DNA of 64,000 nucleotides from Strigamia acuminata (taxonomy: Eukaryota; Arthropoda; Chilopoda; Geophilomorpha; Linotaeniidae): contig OX442315.1 in the NCBI GenBank assembly GCA_949358305.1, forward strand, positions 1,488,001 through 1,552,000. The letters are read 5' to 3'. This document shows positions 24,601-35,066 of this stretch, piece by piece (the stretch's first letter is position 1; each line of letters opens with the position of its first letter). Position numbers and translations under genes: made by a program. The notes under the pieces are model-generated. The model worked only from the letters and a program-made list of their open reading frames with translations. It was not told the origin of the DNA and did no database searches.

Positions 24601-27600
24601 ATTTTCACCTCAAAACTTGCAAATTTCATCAAATTTCACATAAAAACATTCAATTTGACCTCAAAACTTGCTAATTTTATCAAACTTCACATGAAAACGT
24701 GCAAATTTCACATAAAAATATGCAAATTTCACATGAAAACATGCAAATTTCAGATGAAAACGTGCAAATTCACATGAAAACGTGCAAATTTCACAAGAAA
24801 ACATGCAATTTTCATCAAATTTCACATGAAAACATTCAATTTGACCTCAAAACTTGCCAATTTTATCAAACTTCACATGAAAACGTGCAAATTTCACATA
24901 AAAATATGCAAATTTCACATGAAAACATGCAAATTTCAGATGAAAACGTGCAAATTCACATGAAAACGTGCAAATTTCACAAGAAAACATGCAATTTTCA
25001 TCAAATTTCACATGAAAACATTCAATTTGACCTCAAAACTTGCTAATTTCATCAAACTTTACATGAAAACGTGCAAATTTCACATGAAAATATGCAAATT
25101 TCACATTAAAACGTGCAAATTTCACATGAAAACGTGCAAATTTCACATGAAAACATGCAAACTTCATAAGAAACATGCAAATTTCATACGAAACATGCAA
25201 ATTTCACATGAAAACATGCAATTTGACCTCAAAACTTGCAAATTTCATCAAATTTCACATTAAAACATGCAAATTTTAGATGAAAACGTGCAAATTTTAC
25301 AAGAAAACATGCAATTTTCACCTCAAAACTTGCAAATTTCATCAAAAAACCCCCGAAAAACCTAAAACCTAAATTGTAAAACAAGTTAGTAAAATATAAT
25401 TTGTGAAATTTCAGTTTGGCTCGAATTCCTGCTTCCACTCCTGGGAATGCACTCGTTCTCGCAATACGTGGTCGACTACCTCGACGTGCTCTTCGCCACG
25501 CATTCCAACATCCACCACTGCAACAAAGTGCTCGGCATCCGCGAATTCTTCACCGTCCTCGACGTCATCTTCACCCACAGCTCGAACCTGGCGCCGGACC
25601 TCCACAAACAGCTGCTCGGCCTCTACCCGAAGCTCAAGACCGTCGCGCTCGGCCCGCACCCCGAGCAACTGCTGCGCAACTTCTTCCCGAGTTTCCTCGT
25701 GCGCCTCGTGCCGTCGGCGCCGCCTTTGCTCAAGAAAGAACTCAAGTCGTCGCTGCTCACGTGCCTCGTCAACGACCACCACTGCTACAGCGTCTGGTGC
25801 CAGCTCTACGCCAAGCAGTTGGCGCCCTCGAGGTCCGCCAAATTAATTAATTAATTTTGAAATTTTAATTTTTTTTTTGTTTTTTTTCAGTTTGTTGTTG
25901 CAGCATTTGATCGCCAAGTGGGGCAGTTTGGGCGCGGGGCTCCCGAAGAACGTGCTGAAGACGACTTTGGGCTCTTTTGTGGTGACGAACGAACAGATTA
26001 AGTCGAAGGTGGCGAATTTGCCGGCTTATAAGGCGTGCGTTAAGAGTTGCGAGGTAATTATGAGGGACAGAAAGGGTTTTGTTTGTTTGGAGGTGAAGAA
26101 TATCCGTTTGAAAATCAATTTTTTGCGATAAATTAATTTTTTTTTATGTTGTAAAAAGCAATCTTTCAATCAAAAAATCTATTTTTGGTTGAAAAGAAGT
26201 TAGTTTGCTTGGGAAACCCGTTTGTTGTGCGAGAAAAAAATTATTTCAAATTCATTTTTAGGCGAAAAAATTCATTTTTAGAGCGAAAAAAAATCATTTT
26301 TAGACGAAAAAAAATCATTTTTAGACGAAAAAAAATCATTTTTAGACGAAAGATTTAATTTTTACACGAAAAATTTATTTTTAGATGAAAAAAATTCATT
26401 TTTAGATGAAAAAAATTCATTTTTAGATGAAAAAAATTCATTTTTAGATGAAAAAATTCATTTTTAGACCAAAAAATTCATTTTTAGACCAAAAAATTCA
26501 TTTTTAGCCAAAAAAAATTCATTTTTAGACAAAAAAATTCATTTTTAGGTGAAAAAATTCATTTTTAGACGAAAAAGTTTATTTTTAGGCGAAAAAAAAA
26601 TAATTTTTAGGTGAAAAAAAATTATTTTTAGGCGAAACAAATCATATTTAGACGAAAGAATTCATTTTTAGACGAAAGAATTCATTTTTAGGCGAAAAAA
26701 CATTTTTAAGCGAAAAAATCATTTTTAGGCGAAGAAATTCATTTTTAGACGAAAAAGTTTATTTTTAGGCGAAAAAACTCATTTTTAGGCGAACAAAAAT
26801 TATTTTTAGCCGAAACAAATCATTTTTAGACGAAAGAATTCATTTTTAGACGAGAAAAAAAAATTTTAGGTGAAAAGAAACATTTTTAAGCGAAAAAATC
26901 ATTTTTAGACGAAAAAATTCATTTTTAGACAAAAAAATTCATTTTTAGACAAAAAAAATTATTTTTAGGCGAAAAAAATCCATTTATCTGCTTGAAAAAT
27001 CAATTTTTTTTGTCGAATAATCAATTTTTCAAACAATGCATTTTTACACGTCGTCTAACTAGCGAAACAGAAACATCAGCAAAAATCGATTTTACAAACC
27101 GTGACCAAAATAGCGAAATTCCTCAAACCAAGCAAAAATTACGCATCAAAATAACCACTTCCGTCACTATTTCGTCAAAGAAACACGAAAAATCGATAAT
27201 TATTAATTAATTCCCGACAAACCCGTCGCAATTCCCCAAAACTCACGTGACCACACCGCCCAATCAAACCCCAACCACGTCACACCCACATTCGGCTTCC
27301 CCGCCGCGCAATCGACCGGTCCCGAAAGATCCCAACAAATCAATACCGGTCGTGCTAGAACTCGAAAACGTCGAAATGACGCCACGCACCTGTTTATTCC
27401 ACCCGTCAATCACCCCCACCAACTAACTCTCCCGACCCCCAACCCAAAAAACGCCGAAAAAATCCGAAAAACGCAAAAAGAAAAGCTAAAACATTTCTCG
27501 TGAAAATCTCAGGAACTACTGCGCAAAATCACCGTAACAACCATGTTTCCATGGCGACTGCTGCTCTTCTTCGCCTTCCTCAGCGTCGGCGGTTTGTTGG

Positions 27601-29129
27601 CCTACGATATTAATTCATCCGGGAACTTCCAAGGTAAAAAATTAATGAATTTCTCCGCTCGATTTTTTCTCCTCGATTTCTCACAAATTTTTTTTTTCCT
27701 CAGATTCGCGGACCGGTCGCTTCCTCAATGATGTTGGCTTCCTCGCAGCGTGTCAACATGGATACCATCGGATGCACGTTTATTCCGTGCAGTCTTACGA
27801 GTAATTTGCTACTTTTTTGTCCATTTTGGCTGGTTTTTGGTCCATTTTGGCTGTTTTTTGTCCATTTTGGCTGTTTTTTTATGTTTTTTGTATGATTTTG
27901 GTGTTTTTTGGTCCATTTTGGCTGTTTTTTGTCCATTTTGGCTGTTTTTTGATGTTTTTATTGTATAATTTTCGAGTTTTTTGTCCATTTTGGCTGTTTT
28001 TTGTCGATTTTGGTTTTTTTTGTGTCCATTTTGACTGTTTTTTGTCCATTTTGGTTTTTTTTTGTCCATTTTGGCTGTTTTTTTGTCTATTTTGGTGTTT
28101 TTGTCCATTTTGGCTGTTTTTGTCCATTTTGGTTTTTTTTTGTGTCCATTTTGGCTGTTTTTGTCCATTTTGGTTTTTTTTTGTGTCCATTTTGGCTGTT
28201 TTTTGTCCATTTTGGCTGTTTTTTTTGTCCATTTTGGCTGTTTTTTGTCCATTTTGGTTTTTTTTGTGTCTATTTTGGCTGTTTTTTGTATAATTTTAGT
28301 TTTTTTTGGTACATTTTTGGGTGTTTTTGATGTTTTTTGTATAATTTTGGTGTTTTTTTGTACATTTTTTGGGTGTTTTTTGGTGTTTGCTTAATTTATT
28401 TGTTGTTGTTGTTGCAGGTGGGCTGTGAAAAGCATTCCAATTTACTCAGCGCAGTTGGTGGAGGTTTCCCGTCCTTACGTCGTGCTCTTTTGGCATTATT
28501 TGTACGTCGTTGGGGTTTACGTGGTCGATGTCACTCAAGACACCAGGAATTATTTGAATTTACACGTTCCACATGTTTTACAATGGGTAAATAATTGAAA
28601 ATAATTGAAAATAATTACTTTTAAATCCATTTTCACGAAAAATGCCATTTTATTGTTTAAAAAATGCAATTTCTATTGTTGATTGCAGTTTTTACGGTCC
28701 AAAATTAATTTTTTTCTGCTAAAATGCAGTTTTTATTGCTCAAAATGCAATAACACATATTGAGAAGTTTTCTAATGCAAACCTTTCCTGCAGATCACAG
28801 ATAACGCGCCAGTTTTCATCCAAAAACAACTCGTCATCGCATCCGACATCTGGCTTCACCTGAGCAAACACGCCGTCGTGGTTTGGGCCTGGCTTCTCTC
28901 GACCTTCCAACACGCCAGCCTCTGGTTGGCCGAAAACTTCTTCACGTAAAAAGCACCAAAAAAACCCCCAAAAAATGCTGTAACCGCCCAATTAATCCTT
29001 TGCAGGGGCAAGCTGTCCGGCGAAAACCTGCTCCGGTACGCCAGCACGGCGCTCGAAACGCTGCAACACTACACGCTGATGGTCTACCAGTGGCTCAACT
29101 ATCAATTGGTCGCATTAACAGCCGGATAA
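21690..29129 (+). CDS. TMEM214: TMEM214 (transmembrane protein 214), 13 exons
   Basis: Known TMEM214 proteins are ER-membrane proteins linked to ER-stress-induced caspase-4 recruitment. Exons: 21690-21819, 21927-22180, 22821-22971, 23029-23160, 23227-23309, 23806-23911, 25415-25832, 25891-26053, 27513-27633, 27704-27800, 28418-28586, 28794-28945 and 29006-29129. All have GT/AG ends and compatible phases, giving 2100 nt and 699 residues, close to the human 689. The N-terminal WEVVGKRNKP, the low-complexity Gln/Lys region in exon 2, SLEDAL, FSGKPV-DYP, CLTLLWAVGQCG (exon 6) and NFFPSFLVRLVP (exon 7) match the family. Exon 9 supplies a hydrophobic segment (WRLLLFFAFLSVGGLLAYD), and exons 11-13 form the C-terminal amphipathic/membrane region. 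AATAAA lies at 29171-29176. The introns carry a fold-back element and three different minisatellites. It ends 100 bp from the TATDN1 stop on the other strand. Confidence 0.93.
22199..22770. mobile_element. Fold-back MITE in TMEM214 intron 2
   Basis: The ends are inverted repeats, CTAGGGTTGCACCGAATA on the left and TATTCGGTGCAACCCTAG on the right, with CCGAATAACCGAATA subterminal copies on both sides. The interior is AT-rich, with repeated GCAATTTTTGC-like text and no transposase. The target duplication is unclear, so the superfamily (hAT-like is possible from the CACCGAAT end) is not assigned. Confidence 0.7.
24110..25350. repeat. 21-bp minisatellite in TMEM214 intron 6
   Basis: More than fifty copies of ACATGAAAACATGCAAATTTC and variants form a 1.2-kb array, with larger blocks themselves repeated: a segment of about 185 bp near 24700 recurs near 24885. 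Because 21 is divisible by 3, ORFs such as 24699-25046 stay open, but they lie inside an intron and are artefacts. Confidence 0.9.
26255..26985. repeat. 19-20-bp minisatellite in TMEM214 intron 8
   Basis: About 35 copies of TTCATTTTTAGACGAAAAAA with single-base variants fill most of intron 8 (26054-27512). Each copy contains TTTTTAG, which resembles a 3' splice site, so the array is a string of potential decoy acceptors. Confidence 0.88.
27815..28390. repeat. 19-20-bp minisatellite in TMEM214 intron 10
   Basis: About 25 copies of GTCCATTTTGGCTGTTTTTT occupy intron 10 (27801-28417). ORFs remain open on both strands across it (27809-28252 -, 27817-28293 +), but these are periodic and intronic and are rejected as genes. 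Confidence 0.9.
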
Positions 29130-29170
29130 TGATAATCTTCCAATTACATCATGTACGAAATAAGTGATAA

Positions 29171-29225
29171 AATAAAGTAAACAAATGAAAGCTGCGTCAA
29201 TTCACCAATTCTCTTTCGCTTTATT
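29171..29225. terminator. Facing polyadenylation signals of TMEM214 and TATDN1
   Basis: AATAAA for the plus-strand TMEM214 lies at 29171-29176. The complement of AATAAA for the minus-strand TATDN1 lies at 29220-29225, with another at 29224-29229 touching its stop codon. The two cleavage zones would overlap or abut, so the 3' UTRs are very short or antisense to each other. Confidence 0.65.
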
Positions 29226-29228
29226 TAT

Positions 29229-31197
29229 TCAACGAATTAAATTGAAGAGTTTTTGCGTGTTTTCGTGCAATTTTCGGGCGAGTTGGTCTTGGTTTTCGCG
29301 GCGAACGGCCGCGAGGATGTCGACGATGTAGCGGAGGTTGGCGGGTTCGTTGCGTCCTTTGATTTGCGATCCGGCTTTCCATTTCTCCTTTTTCACGCTC
29401 GGCTGCGCGTTTTCGATGTGTTTGTGTCCGGCGTGAGTCGGCCGGATTTCGCACCAGGGGCTGTCTGTTTCGATTACTATCCTGTCGACGGGCAGGTCCT
29501 TGACTACCGATAAATTCTCTTCGGTTTTCAACGAACTGAAGGTAAGATTTTGTAAATTACATGTTAGAGGGCTGTGGAGACGTAATTTGGGTCTAAAATA
29601 GCATTTTATATATTTTTTAGGCAACAAAATGGAGGAAAGTGTACGAAATGTGCAATTTTAGATACATAGTCATGTTTTGGGTCTAAAATGGATTTATAGA
29701 CTCGGCAAAAAAAATGTAAAAAAAAGTTTTGGTATTTTTAAAATGAAAATAGCTATTTTGGATATAAAATCGAAATTTTGAGCTTACACTGCATTGTTTA
29801 GACAGTATTTAGACCTGTTTTAGCCCAAAAAATGGAAAGAGGTATTCGAAATTGCTTTTTTTTTTATATTTTTAAGGTGAAAATATACAATTTTGGATAT
29901 AAAAGCGATATTTTGGGAATGAAATGCATTTTTTAGACAGTTTTTAGACCTGTTTTAGCCCAAAAAATGGAAAAAGGTATTCCAAATTGCTTTTTTTTCA
30001 ATTTCTAAGGTGAAAATATGCAATTTTGGATATAATTTTGAGAATAAAATGCATTTACTTGTATTAGAAAATTTTTAGACCAGATAATATAAAAAGTGAT
30101 TCTTTTTTATGTATAAAAATCGATTTTGTTTTTTCGTTTTAGGGCGCAGTTATTCAGTTACCATCCGTTGATGCCAATGTGAAGACCCATTTCTAGGAAT
30201 TCTTGCGCTTCTTGTCTGGTGCCGTCGAACGAATGAACCTGAGTTTAAAATGGGATTAACGAGTCATCAAACGTGCGAACCACTCGTGTTACCACTCCGG
30301 ACACGAAAGATTCGCGATTTTCTCGCAAAATTTCTGTCAAATCCGTCGCAGCATTACGACAGTGCAGGAATAACGGCAGTTTGGTTCGTTCCGCTAAAAT
30401 CAGCTGTAAAATCAGATACTTCTTCTGTTTTTCTTTATCGCAAAACTCCAATCTGTCATAATCTAAAACAAAAAAAACACAAAAATGATCACAAAAACAA
30501 GAAATGTCCAAAAAAAATTACAAACGACCAAATTAATCAAAAATGTAAAAAAATTAGCAAAATAATCGAAATTGCCTTCAAACATGACAAAATTTGATCA
30601 CCTAAACCGAGTTCACCAACCGCCACAACTTTGTCCAGATTGCTTTGCGCTAAACTCATTAAATCGTTCAAATATTCCTCCGAATTCGCTTCAAATTCGC
30701 CACACCGTGTCGGATGGCACCCGACAGTACAATACAACGCATCTGCATAAAGAAATTATTCCATTTTAATTCAAATTTTTCCAATTTGTCTCAAATTATT
30801 CGCAATCGTAACCGTTAGTCCTCGCCAAATCCAACGCCCGTCGCGACTCTTCTAAACTTCCTCCCGTGACGATTATCTAATAAAACAAAAAACAATTAAT
30901 TTCAAACAAAAATTAAATCTTTCTTTTCACCTTTTCTACACCACTTTGCAGCGCTCTCTCAACCACCTCAGTCAAATCCTCTAAAACGAAATTGCAAAAC
31001 TAACGTCATCACGTCTCAAATCTCATTTCTCTTCTCAAATCTCATCAATACCCGCGTGTTTTTTAGATCCGTGATAAATACCCATGTACATGGGGTCGGT
31101 TAGATTTGCACCGATGTCTGAAAAAAACAAATAATCGCGTTTAAATACAATTTTAACAAATTTAATTCCATTTACCTATCATTTTTCTTAGTGCCAT
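29229..31197 (-). CDS. TATDN1: TATDN1, TatD-family metal-dependent deoxyribonuclease, 8 exons
   Basis: A TIM-barrel metallo-nuclease of the TatD family, thought to act on DNA in the nucleus or during apoptosis. Exons in transcription order: 31197-31176, 31117-31052, 30980-30931, 30876-30813, 30742-30602, 30462-30293, 30238-30162 and 29535-29229. All junctions are GT/AG and in phase, giving 897 nt and 298 residues, against 297 in human. Family landmarks are DIGANLTDPMY, GCHPTRCGEFE, GELGLD (metal-binding Glu), LFLHCRN (His), VHSFDG (His), NGCSLKTEENL and ETDSPWCEI (catalytic Asp). The C-terminal KDRNEP-like block appears as GRNEPANL. The HxH motif of bacterial TatD is replaced by DIGANL, as is usual for TATDN1. 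Introns 1-6 are short. The last (29536-30161) contains AT-rich repeated text. The gene appears intact. Confidence 0.94.
29580..30120. repeat. Degenerate repeat in TATDN1 last intron
   Basis: The text ATTTTTAGACCTGTTTTAGC with CCCAAAAAATGGAAA and ATTTTGGATATAAAA occurs in at least two diverged copies about 120 bp apart (near 29810 and 29940). It is intronic with no coding signal. Confidence 0.5.
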
Positions 31198-31441
31198 ATT
31201 TGCGCCACTCCATCTGATGGCGTCTTTGGAAATTAACCACATCGATATTAGCCCGATAATATCGGTATTTGTATTTACTATTTTATTTTCAAAGGAATTT
31301 CTAATGTTAATTTAAATATTCTTTTCCAGATTATATCATTGAATACACTTGCAATTATTAAGTTTGAAATAAATTTGAGATAAATTTCTAGTCGATACGG
31401 AGTCGAATCATGAAAATCGATACCCGATAAAATCGCCAAGT

Positions 31442-31660
31442 TTACGAAGTGTCTTTGGCGCGCTTTTCTGTTGTCTTTGGCGCTTCGTTAGTACCTGGCA
31501 GTTTCGTCTCTAGTTTGTGATGAAAGAAAGGTTCGTATAAATTGGAAAGGTGTTGCTTAAACAGTTTTTCAGAAGGAAACTTGTAATCTAAGGACACCGT
31601 TCTTACTTTTCTATCCAGATCATCAGATTGAGGCATGTATGGTGTTCGATTTGTTCCAAA
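31442..31660 (-). CDS. Possible terminal exon of an unidentified gene
   Basis: On the minus strand a pyrimidine-rich TTTGTTTATAG acceptor ends at about 31661. It is followed by an open frame that begins with Phe-Gly-Thr-Asn-Arg and runs for about 72 codons (FGTNRTPYMPQSDDLDRKVR near its start, ending KRAKDTS) to the stop at 31442. The composition is ordinary for a soluble protein rather than repeat-derived. I do not recognise the family. Upstream exons would have to lie to the right, overlapping the THAP gene or beyond the retroelement nest, and none could be found. It could also be a chance ORF. Confidence 0.3.
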   Translation of the reverse strand, partial: FGTNRTPYMPQSDDLDRKVRTVSLDYKFPSEKLFKQHLSNLYEPFFHHKLETKLPGTNEAPKTTEKRAKDTS

Positions 31661-31908
31661 ACTATAAACAAACAAAATTTGTTGACATGTGCATATTTGG
31701 CAGCTATTTTCGCGGGGAAATGAGTTAACAGTCGTTTATCATTCTAGTCCACAGATTAGGGGAAACACAGATGCGACACTTCAGGAAATCAATGTTGATA
31801 CGTCTTTGAGCTGTGCGCTCGCGGCGCTCGCAGTGGTAAACACAGTACGCACACTACATTCAGGCAGCGTGGCTCGTTTTTGGCGGTTGTTTCAACAATT
31901 TAAATCAA

Positions 31909-32083
31909 ATGGCTTCATCTACTAATGAAAAACTGGAAGAAACCAGAAGTTGCAACCACACTGACTGGTGTTCTGCATTCAATTGCAACAATTCTTGTGG
32001 AAAAAATCCAAAGTTGTCATTTTTCACCTTCCCTACAAACAGAGACAGGTAAAGAACTGACAAAATAAATTGTCTAAAAAACA

Positions 32084-32123
<40 letters not shown>

Positions 32124-33167
32124 TTATACTTACAAGAAATGAGTTCTACATTTTAAAAATGTTACTTGGTACGGAGTACTTTTTTTCTTTCTAATTTATA
32201 TTTTATAAATACAAGGTGTCTCAAACAAATGTAAACAGCTTGACCACCCAAGGGGATCCTCCTTGGATGGTCAATGTTGTTGTTGTCAATGTTGTGTAAA
32301 CTCAATGTTGTTAAATAACACTGCCCACAACTAATAATAATGATTAATATGTATTTAATTTAAATCAAAAACGTTGAACACTACTGTTTCAATGCAGCTA
32401 GTGCTTACAATTTAAACACTGACTGTAGGATTTATTTATTTTGTGAGTTTAATCTAGAAAAAAAATTGGAAAGCAATATAAATTCATTAATGCAATATTA
32501 AACTTTTTAATTGATCCACTTAGGGGCCGTCCATAAATTACGTAACGCTGATTTTTCGATTTTTAGACCCCCTCCCCCCCCTTGTAACAAGGTCGTAACA
32601 AATCCACAAACCCCCCCTAGAATATTATATTACGTAACAAAACTCACCACCCCCCCCCCCAAAAAAAAAATAATTTGATACAAGCTTATAATACAAAAAT
32701 TTTCAAAAATTTTCAAAAAATTTCAAAAATTTTAAAAAAATTTCAAAAATGTTAAAACAAATTTTGTTACGTAACATTATTAAGAACTCCCCCCCTCCCC
32801 GTCGTAACAACCCGTAACAAAATTTGAAACCCCCTCCCCCCCCTCCAGGCGTTACGTAATTTATGGACGGCCCCTTAGATGCAAAAAGTGGATTATTAAT
32901 TGCCGGAGATCCGACTTAGACGGCAAGGATTTATCTGAAATTAGTAAAAAGCTTAAGTTATGTGAGGAGCACTTTGAAGCAAATCAATTTATGAACCCGG
33001 CAGAAAAAGGAATTCCCAAACCAAGAAAAAAATTAATTTGGTCGGCCATTCCAACACTAATTAATGTTGCTAATCCTCCACCAACCGTAGGCAGCAAAAG
33101 AAAAATCACAACCAGACTTAATAAAGAAAAAAAGAAGACCGTTACAAACAAAAATCTAGCAAATTAA
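31909..33167 (+). CDS. THAP-domain zinc-finger protein, 2 exons
   Basis: THAP domains are C2CH zinc-binding DNA-recognition modules shared by P-element transposase and many animal regulators. Exon 1 is 31909-32048 and exon 2 is 32879-33167 (donor AG/GTAAAG, acceptor CCCCTTAG), giving 142 residues. The zinc ligands are Cys22 and Cys27 in DWCSAFNC and the Cys and His of LCEEHF. The invariant Trp is in CKKWIINC, and the AVPTIF-type closing motif is SAIPTL. A basic tail (SKRKITTRLNKEKKK) follows. There is no transposase domain, so this is a short THAP protein of the THAP0/THAP1 style. The intron holds a MITE whose target duplication forms part of the 3' splice site. The Gypsy element begins 313 bp after the stop. 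The function of this copy is unknown. Confidence 0.82.
32090..32123. repeat. (ATT)n microsatellite in THAP intron
   Basis: About eleven perfect ATT units in the THAP intron. Confidence 0.9.
32217..32400. repeat. Dispersed repeat related to 57178-57345
   Basis: The segment begins AAGGTGTCTCAAACAAATGT, the kind of terminus seen on Tc1/mariner-class MITEs. It also contains AACACTGCCCACAACTAAT and ATTAATATGTATTTAATTTA. The reverse complement of this inner text, diverged, is found near 57265-57325. The boundaries are uncertain. Confidence 0.45.
32523..32874. mobile_element. 352-bp MITE with TTA duplication at the THAP splice acceptor
   Basis: The termini are GGGGCCGTCCATAAATTACG and its inverted copy CGTAATTTATGGACGGCCCC. 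The flanking TTA (32520-32522 and 32875-32877) is a 3-bp target duplication, consistent with a PIF/Harbinger-type element. The interior has C-rich CCCCCTCCCCC runs and GTAACAA repeats and no ORF. The right-hand TTA is followed by G, creating the TTAG used as the THAP exon 2 acceptor. Confidence 0.85.
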
Positions 33168-33194
33168 AAAAACGTAATGCCATTCAAAATAATA

Positions 33195-33470
33195 AAATTT
33201 TAAATTTTATTTTTTAATTTTCCAATTTTTCAATTTTTTTTTAAATTTTTAAATTTTTTTTTAAATTTTTCAATTTTTTTTTTCAATTTTTTAATTTTTC
33301 AAATTTTTTTTTAAATTTTTAAATTTTTCAAATTTTTTTCTTCATTTTTTCAATTTTTCAAATTTTTTTTTCAATTTTTCAATTTTTCAAATTTTATTTT
33401 TAATTTTTCAATTTTTAAATTTTAAAATGTGAAATTTTATTTTTCTATTTTCAATTAATAAATTTTCAAT
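33195..33470. repeat. AATTTTTCAATTTTT low-complexity array
   Basis: An A/T-only degenerate tandem of AATTTTTCAATTTTT and AAATTTTTTTTT units lies between the THAP stop codon and the Gypsy LTR. Confidence 0.8.
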
Positions 33471-33479
33471 GATTAAAGA

Positions 33480-34493
33480 TGTCATGAACCGGTTGTTTCT
33501 GGTTGTTTGAAACCGCGTTTGAAAGACGCGCCAGTTACGATACTGGGAGAGCCTGGTCCCGAATAAGGGCCCGGGCAACAATAAGCAGCCTGGAGGGTGG
33601 CGGCAAGCTTATTCCCCTATTCGATCATTTCACAAATTTTACCGGGTTTGTTGGAGCCTTAAAAATGGAAGAAGTACTGCTCACGTGCGGACTTAACAAC
33701 GCAAACGTGGCTTAAGCTAATCTGGCAGGGACCCCTAATGGCGGAGCGGCCAGACCGAGCAAGCGCGCACTAATCGCGCGCAAAAGACGAAATAAACAAC
33801 TCATTAGCTACTTGAATCTAATTTCTAGTCCAGAGGCACGTCAGCGGCATAAAACGTCGTGTAAACACAAAAGAACATCGAAAGGAAAGGAAACAAAGAT
33901 GACACGCGGAATTTAGACACGCGATATGACCATGAATATACTCAAACATGCACAATTACGTGGCATGGAGTTATACTGTGAGTTAACACAGGAGAGTCTG
34001 CCAAATGCACAACGGCCAGTTAAGGCACTTACAATAGCTCATTGTCTTACGCCTTCTGATCAGACTTGGCTGAAACAGCTCAGAAGTGAACTTGGGCCAA
34101 GTCTATCACAGAAAACGAGGGGAGAACCATGAGTCAAGCACGCGTAAGCCAATCAGGCGCGCTCGTGAATAATCATCGCGATGAGTCAGTCGCGAGTGAC
34201 TAAACATTTAAATTAGGTAGGATAAACTAAACGAAATCAGGAGGGGTAACAGTGAGAATTACCTGACATAGACCAGTCTGATGTGACCAAATTGAGTCAC
34301 ACCAGACCAGGTCAAGGGATAAACATGAATACAAAATGAAGGTAAGACAAAACTCAAATTATATTAGGTTTAGGATTTATTGGGAGTTTTAACAAAACAA
34401 TGATAACAAATCATAGTTAGGAACACACGGAAAACGCGCACAAACACAACAATAGGTTAAAGTTACATTACGCGTTAATGCCGGGCCGTGACA
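33480..34493 (-). repeat. Gypsy 3' LTR (1014 bp)
   Basis: On the plus strand it starts TGTCATGAACC and ends GCCGTGACA, so each strand has TG...CA ends. It differs from the other LTR at only three sites noticed by eye: GGGTGG against GGGAGG, CATTGTC against CATGGTC, and a 1-bp indel in ACGCGCAC. Small ORFs such as 33503-33715 occur in both copies and are not genes. Confidence 0.93.
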
Positions 34494-35066
34494 CGCCCCT
34501 CGGACGAGAGTGTTTTTATTCTCGAAACAAATCTGAAAAGTAAAGAAAATAAAAAGCGATACAAAATCAAAATCAAATAACACTTGGAATGATTAGAAGA
34601 AAACAACAATTGTGAGGCGCGGAACTTACGCGTGGACTCAACAACACAAGCGGGCGTTAAGCGCCGAAATCTAAACAAATCGAAACTACTAGCGTTAAGC
34701 GCCAGGCACTAGAAATACACTAGATAAAGAACAATAAAGCTTAAAGTCGCGAAAAATAACAAAAGTAATTATTGTGAGGGGCGAAAACGCGTGGACTAAA
34801 CAACACGAGCGTTAAACACCAAACCTCACATTACACAAACATACGCGACTGAAAACACTAATAAAATAATCACAAATCAGGATAACGTCCAATAGCACTG
34901 GTATTGTTCAACAAAAAATCCGCATCAAACAGCAAACTTTGCGTTCGATTACGCGGAAAAAAGTCACGTTAATCACACAGAAAAGTCAATTTCGGAAAAA
35001 AGGTCACTTTCACTTAACGAGACGCGCCTCAAAACTCATAGCCGGTGACAGCTGTCACAAGCTCCT
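34494..35066. other. Gypsy 3' untranslated region
   Basis: Lies between the end of the third ORF and the 3' LTR. Next to the LTR, on the minus strand, is a short purine tract (GAGGGGCG) that may serve as the polypurine primer. Two degenerate copies of a GCGTGGACTNAACAACACNAG motif occur near 34632 and 34790. Confidence 0.5.

Noticed and set aside
24699-25263. Lys/His/Asn-rich ORFs in TMEM214 intron 6
   Set aside because: A 21-bp unit keeps one frame open; intronic and periodic.
24110-25350. CRISPR-like regular repeat arrays
   Set aside because: No unique spacers between units, eukaryotic intron context; plain minisatellite.
25403-25850. Ser/Arg-rich and Ala/Arg-rich ORFs overlapping TMEM214 exon 7
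   Set aside because: Out-of-frame shadows of a GC-rich coding exon.
27809-28394. Long ORFs on both strands (up to 158 codons)
   Set aside because: They read the 19-20-bp minisatellite inside TMEM214 intron 10.
33503-33715. 70-codon ORF also present at 54916-55128
   Set aside because: The identical copies are explained by the Gypsy LTRs; no protein family.
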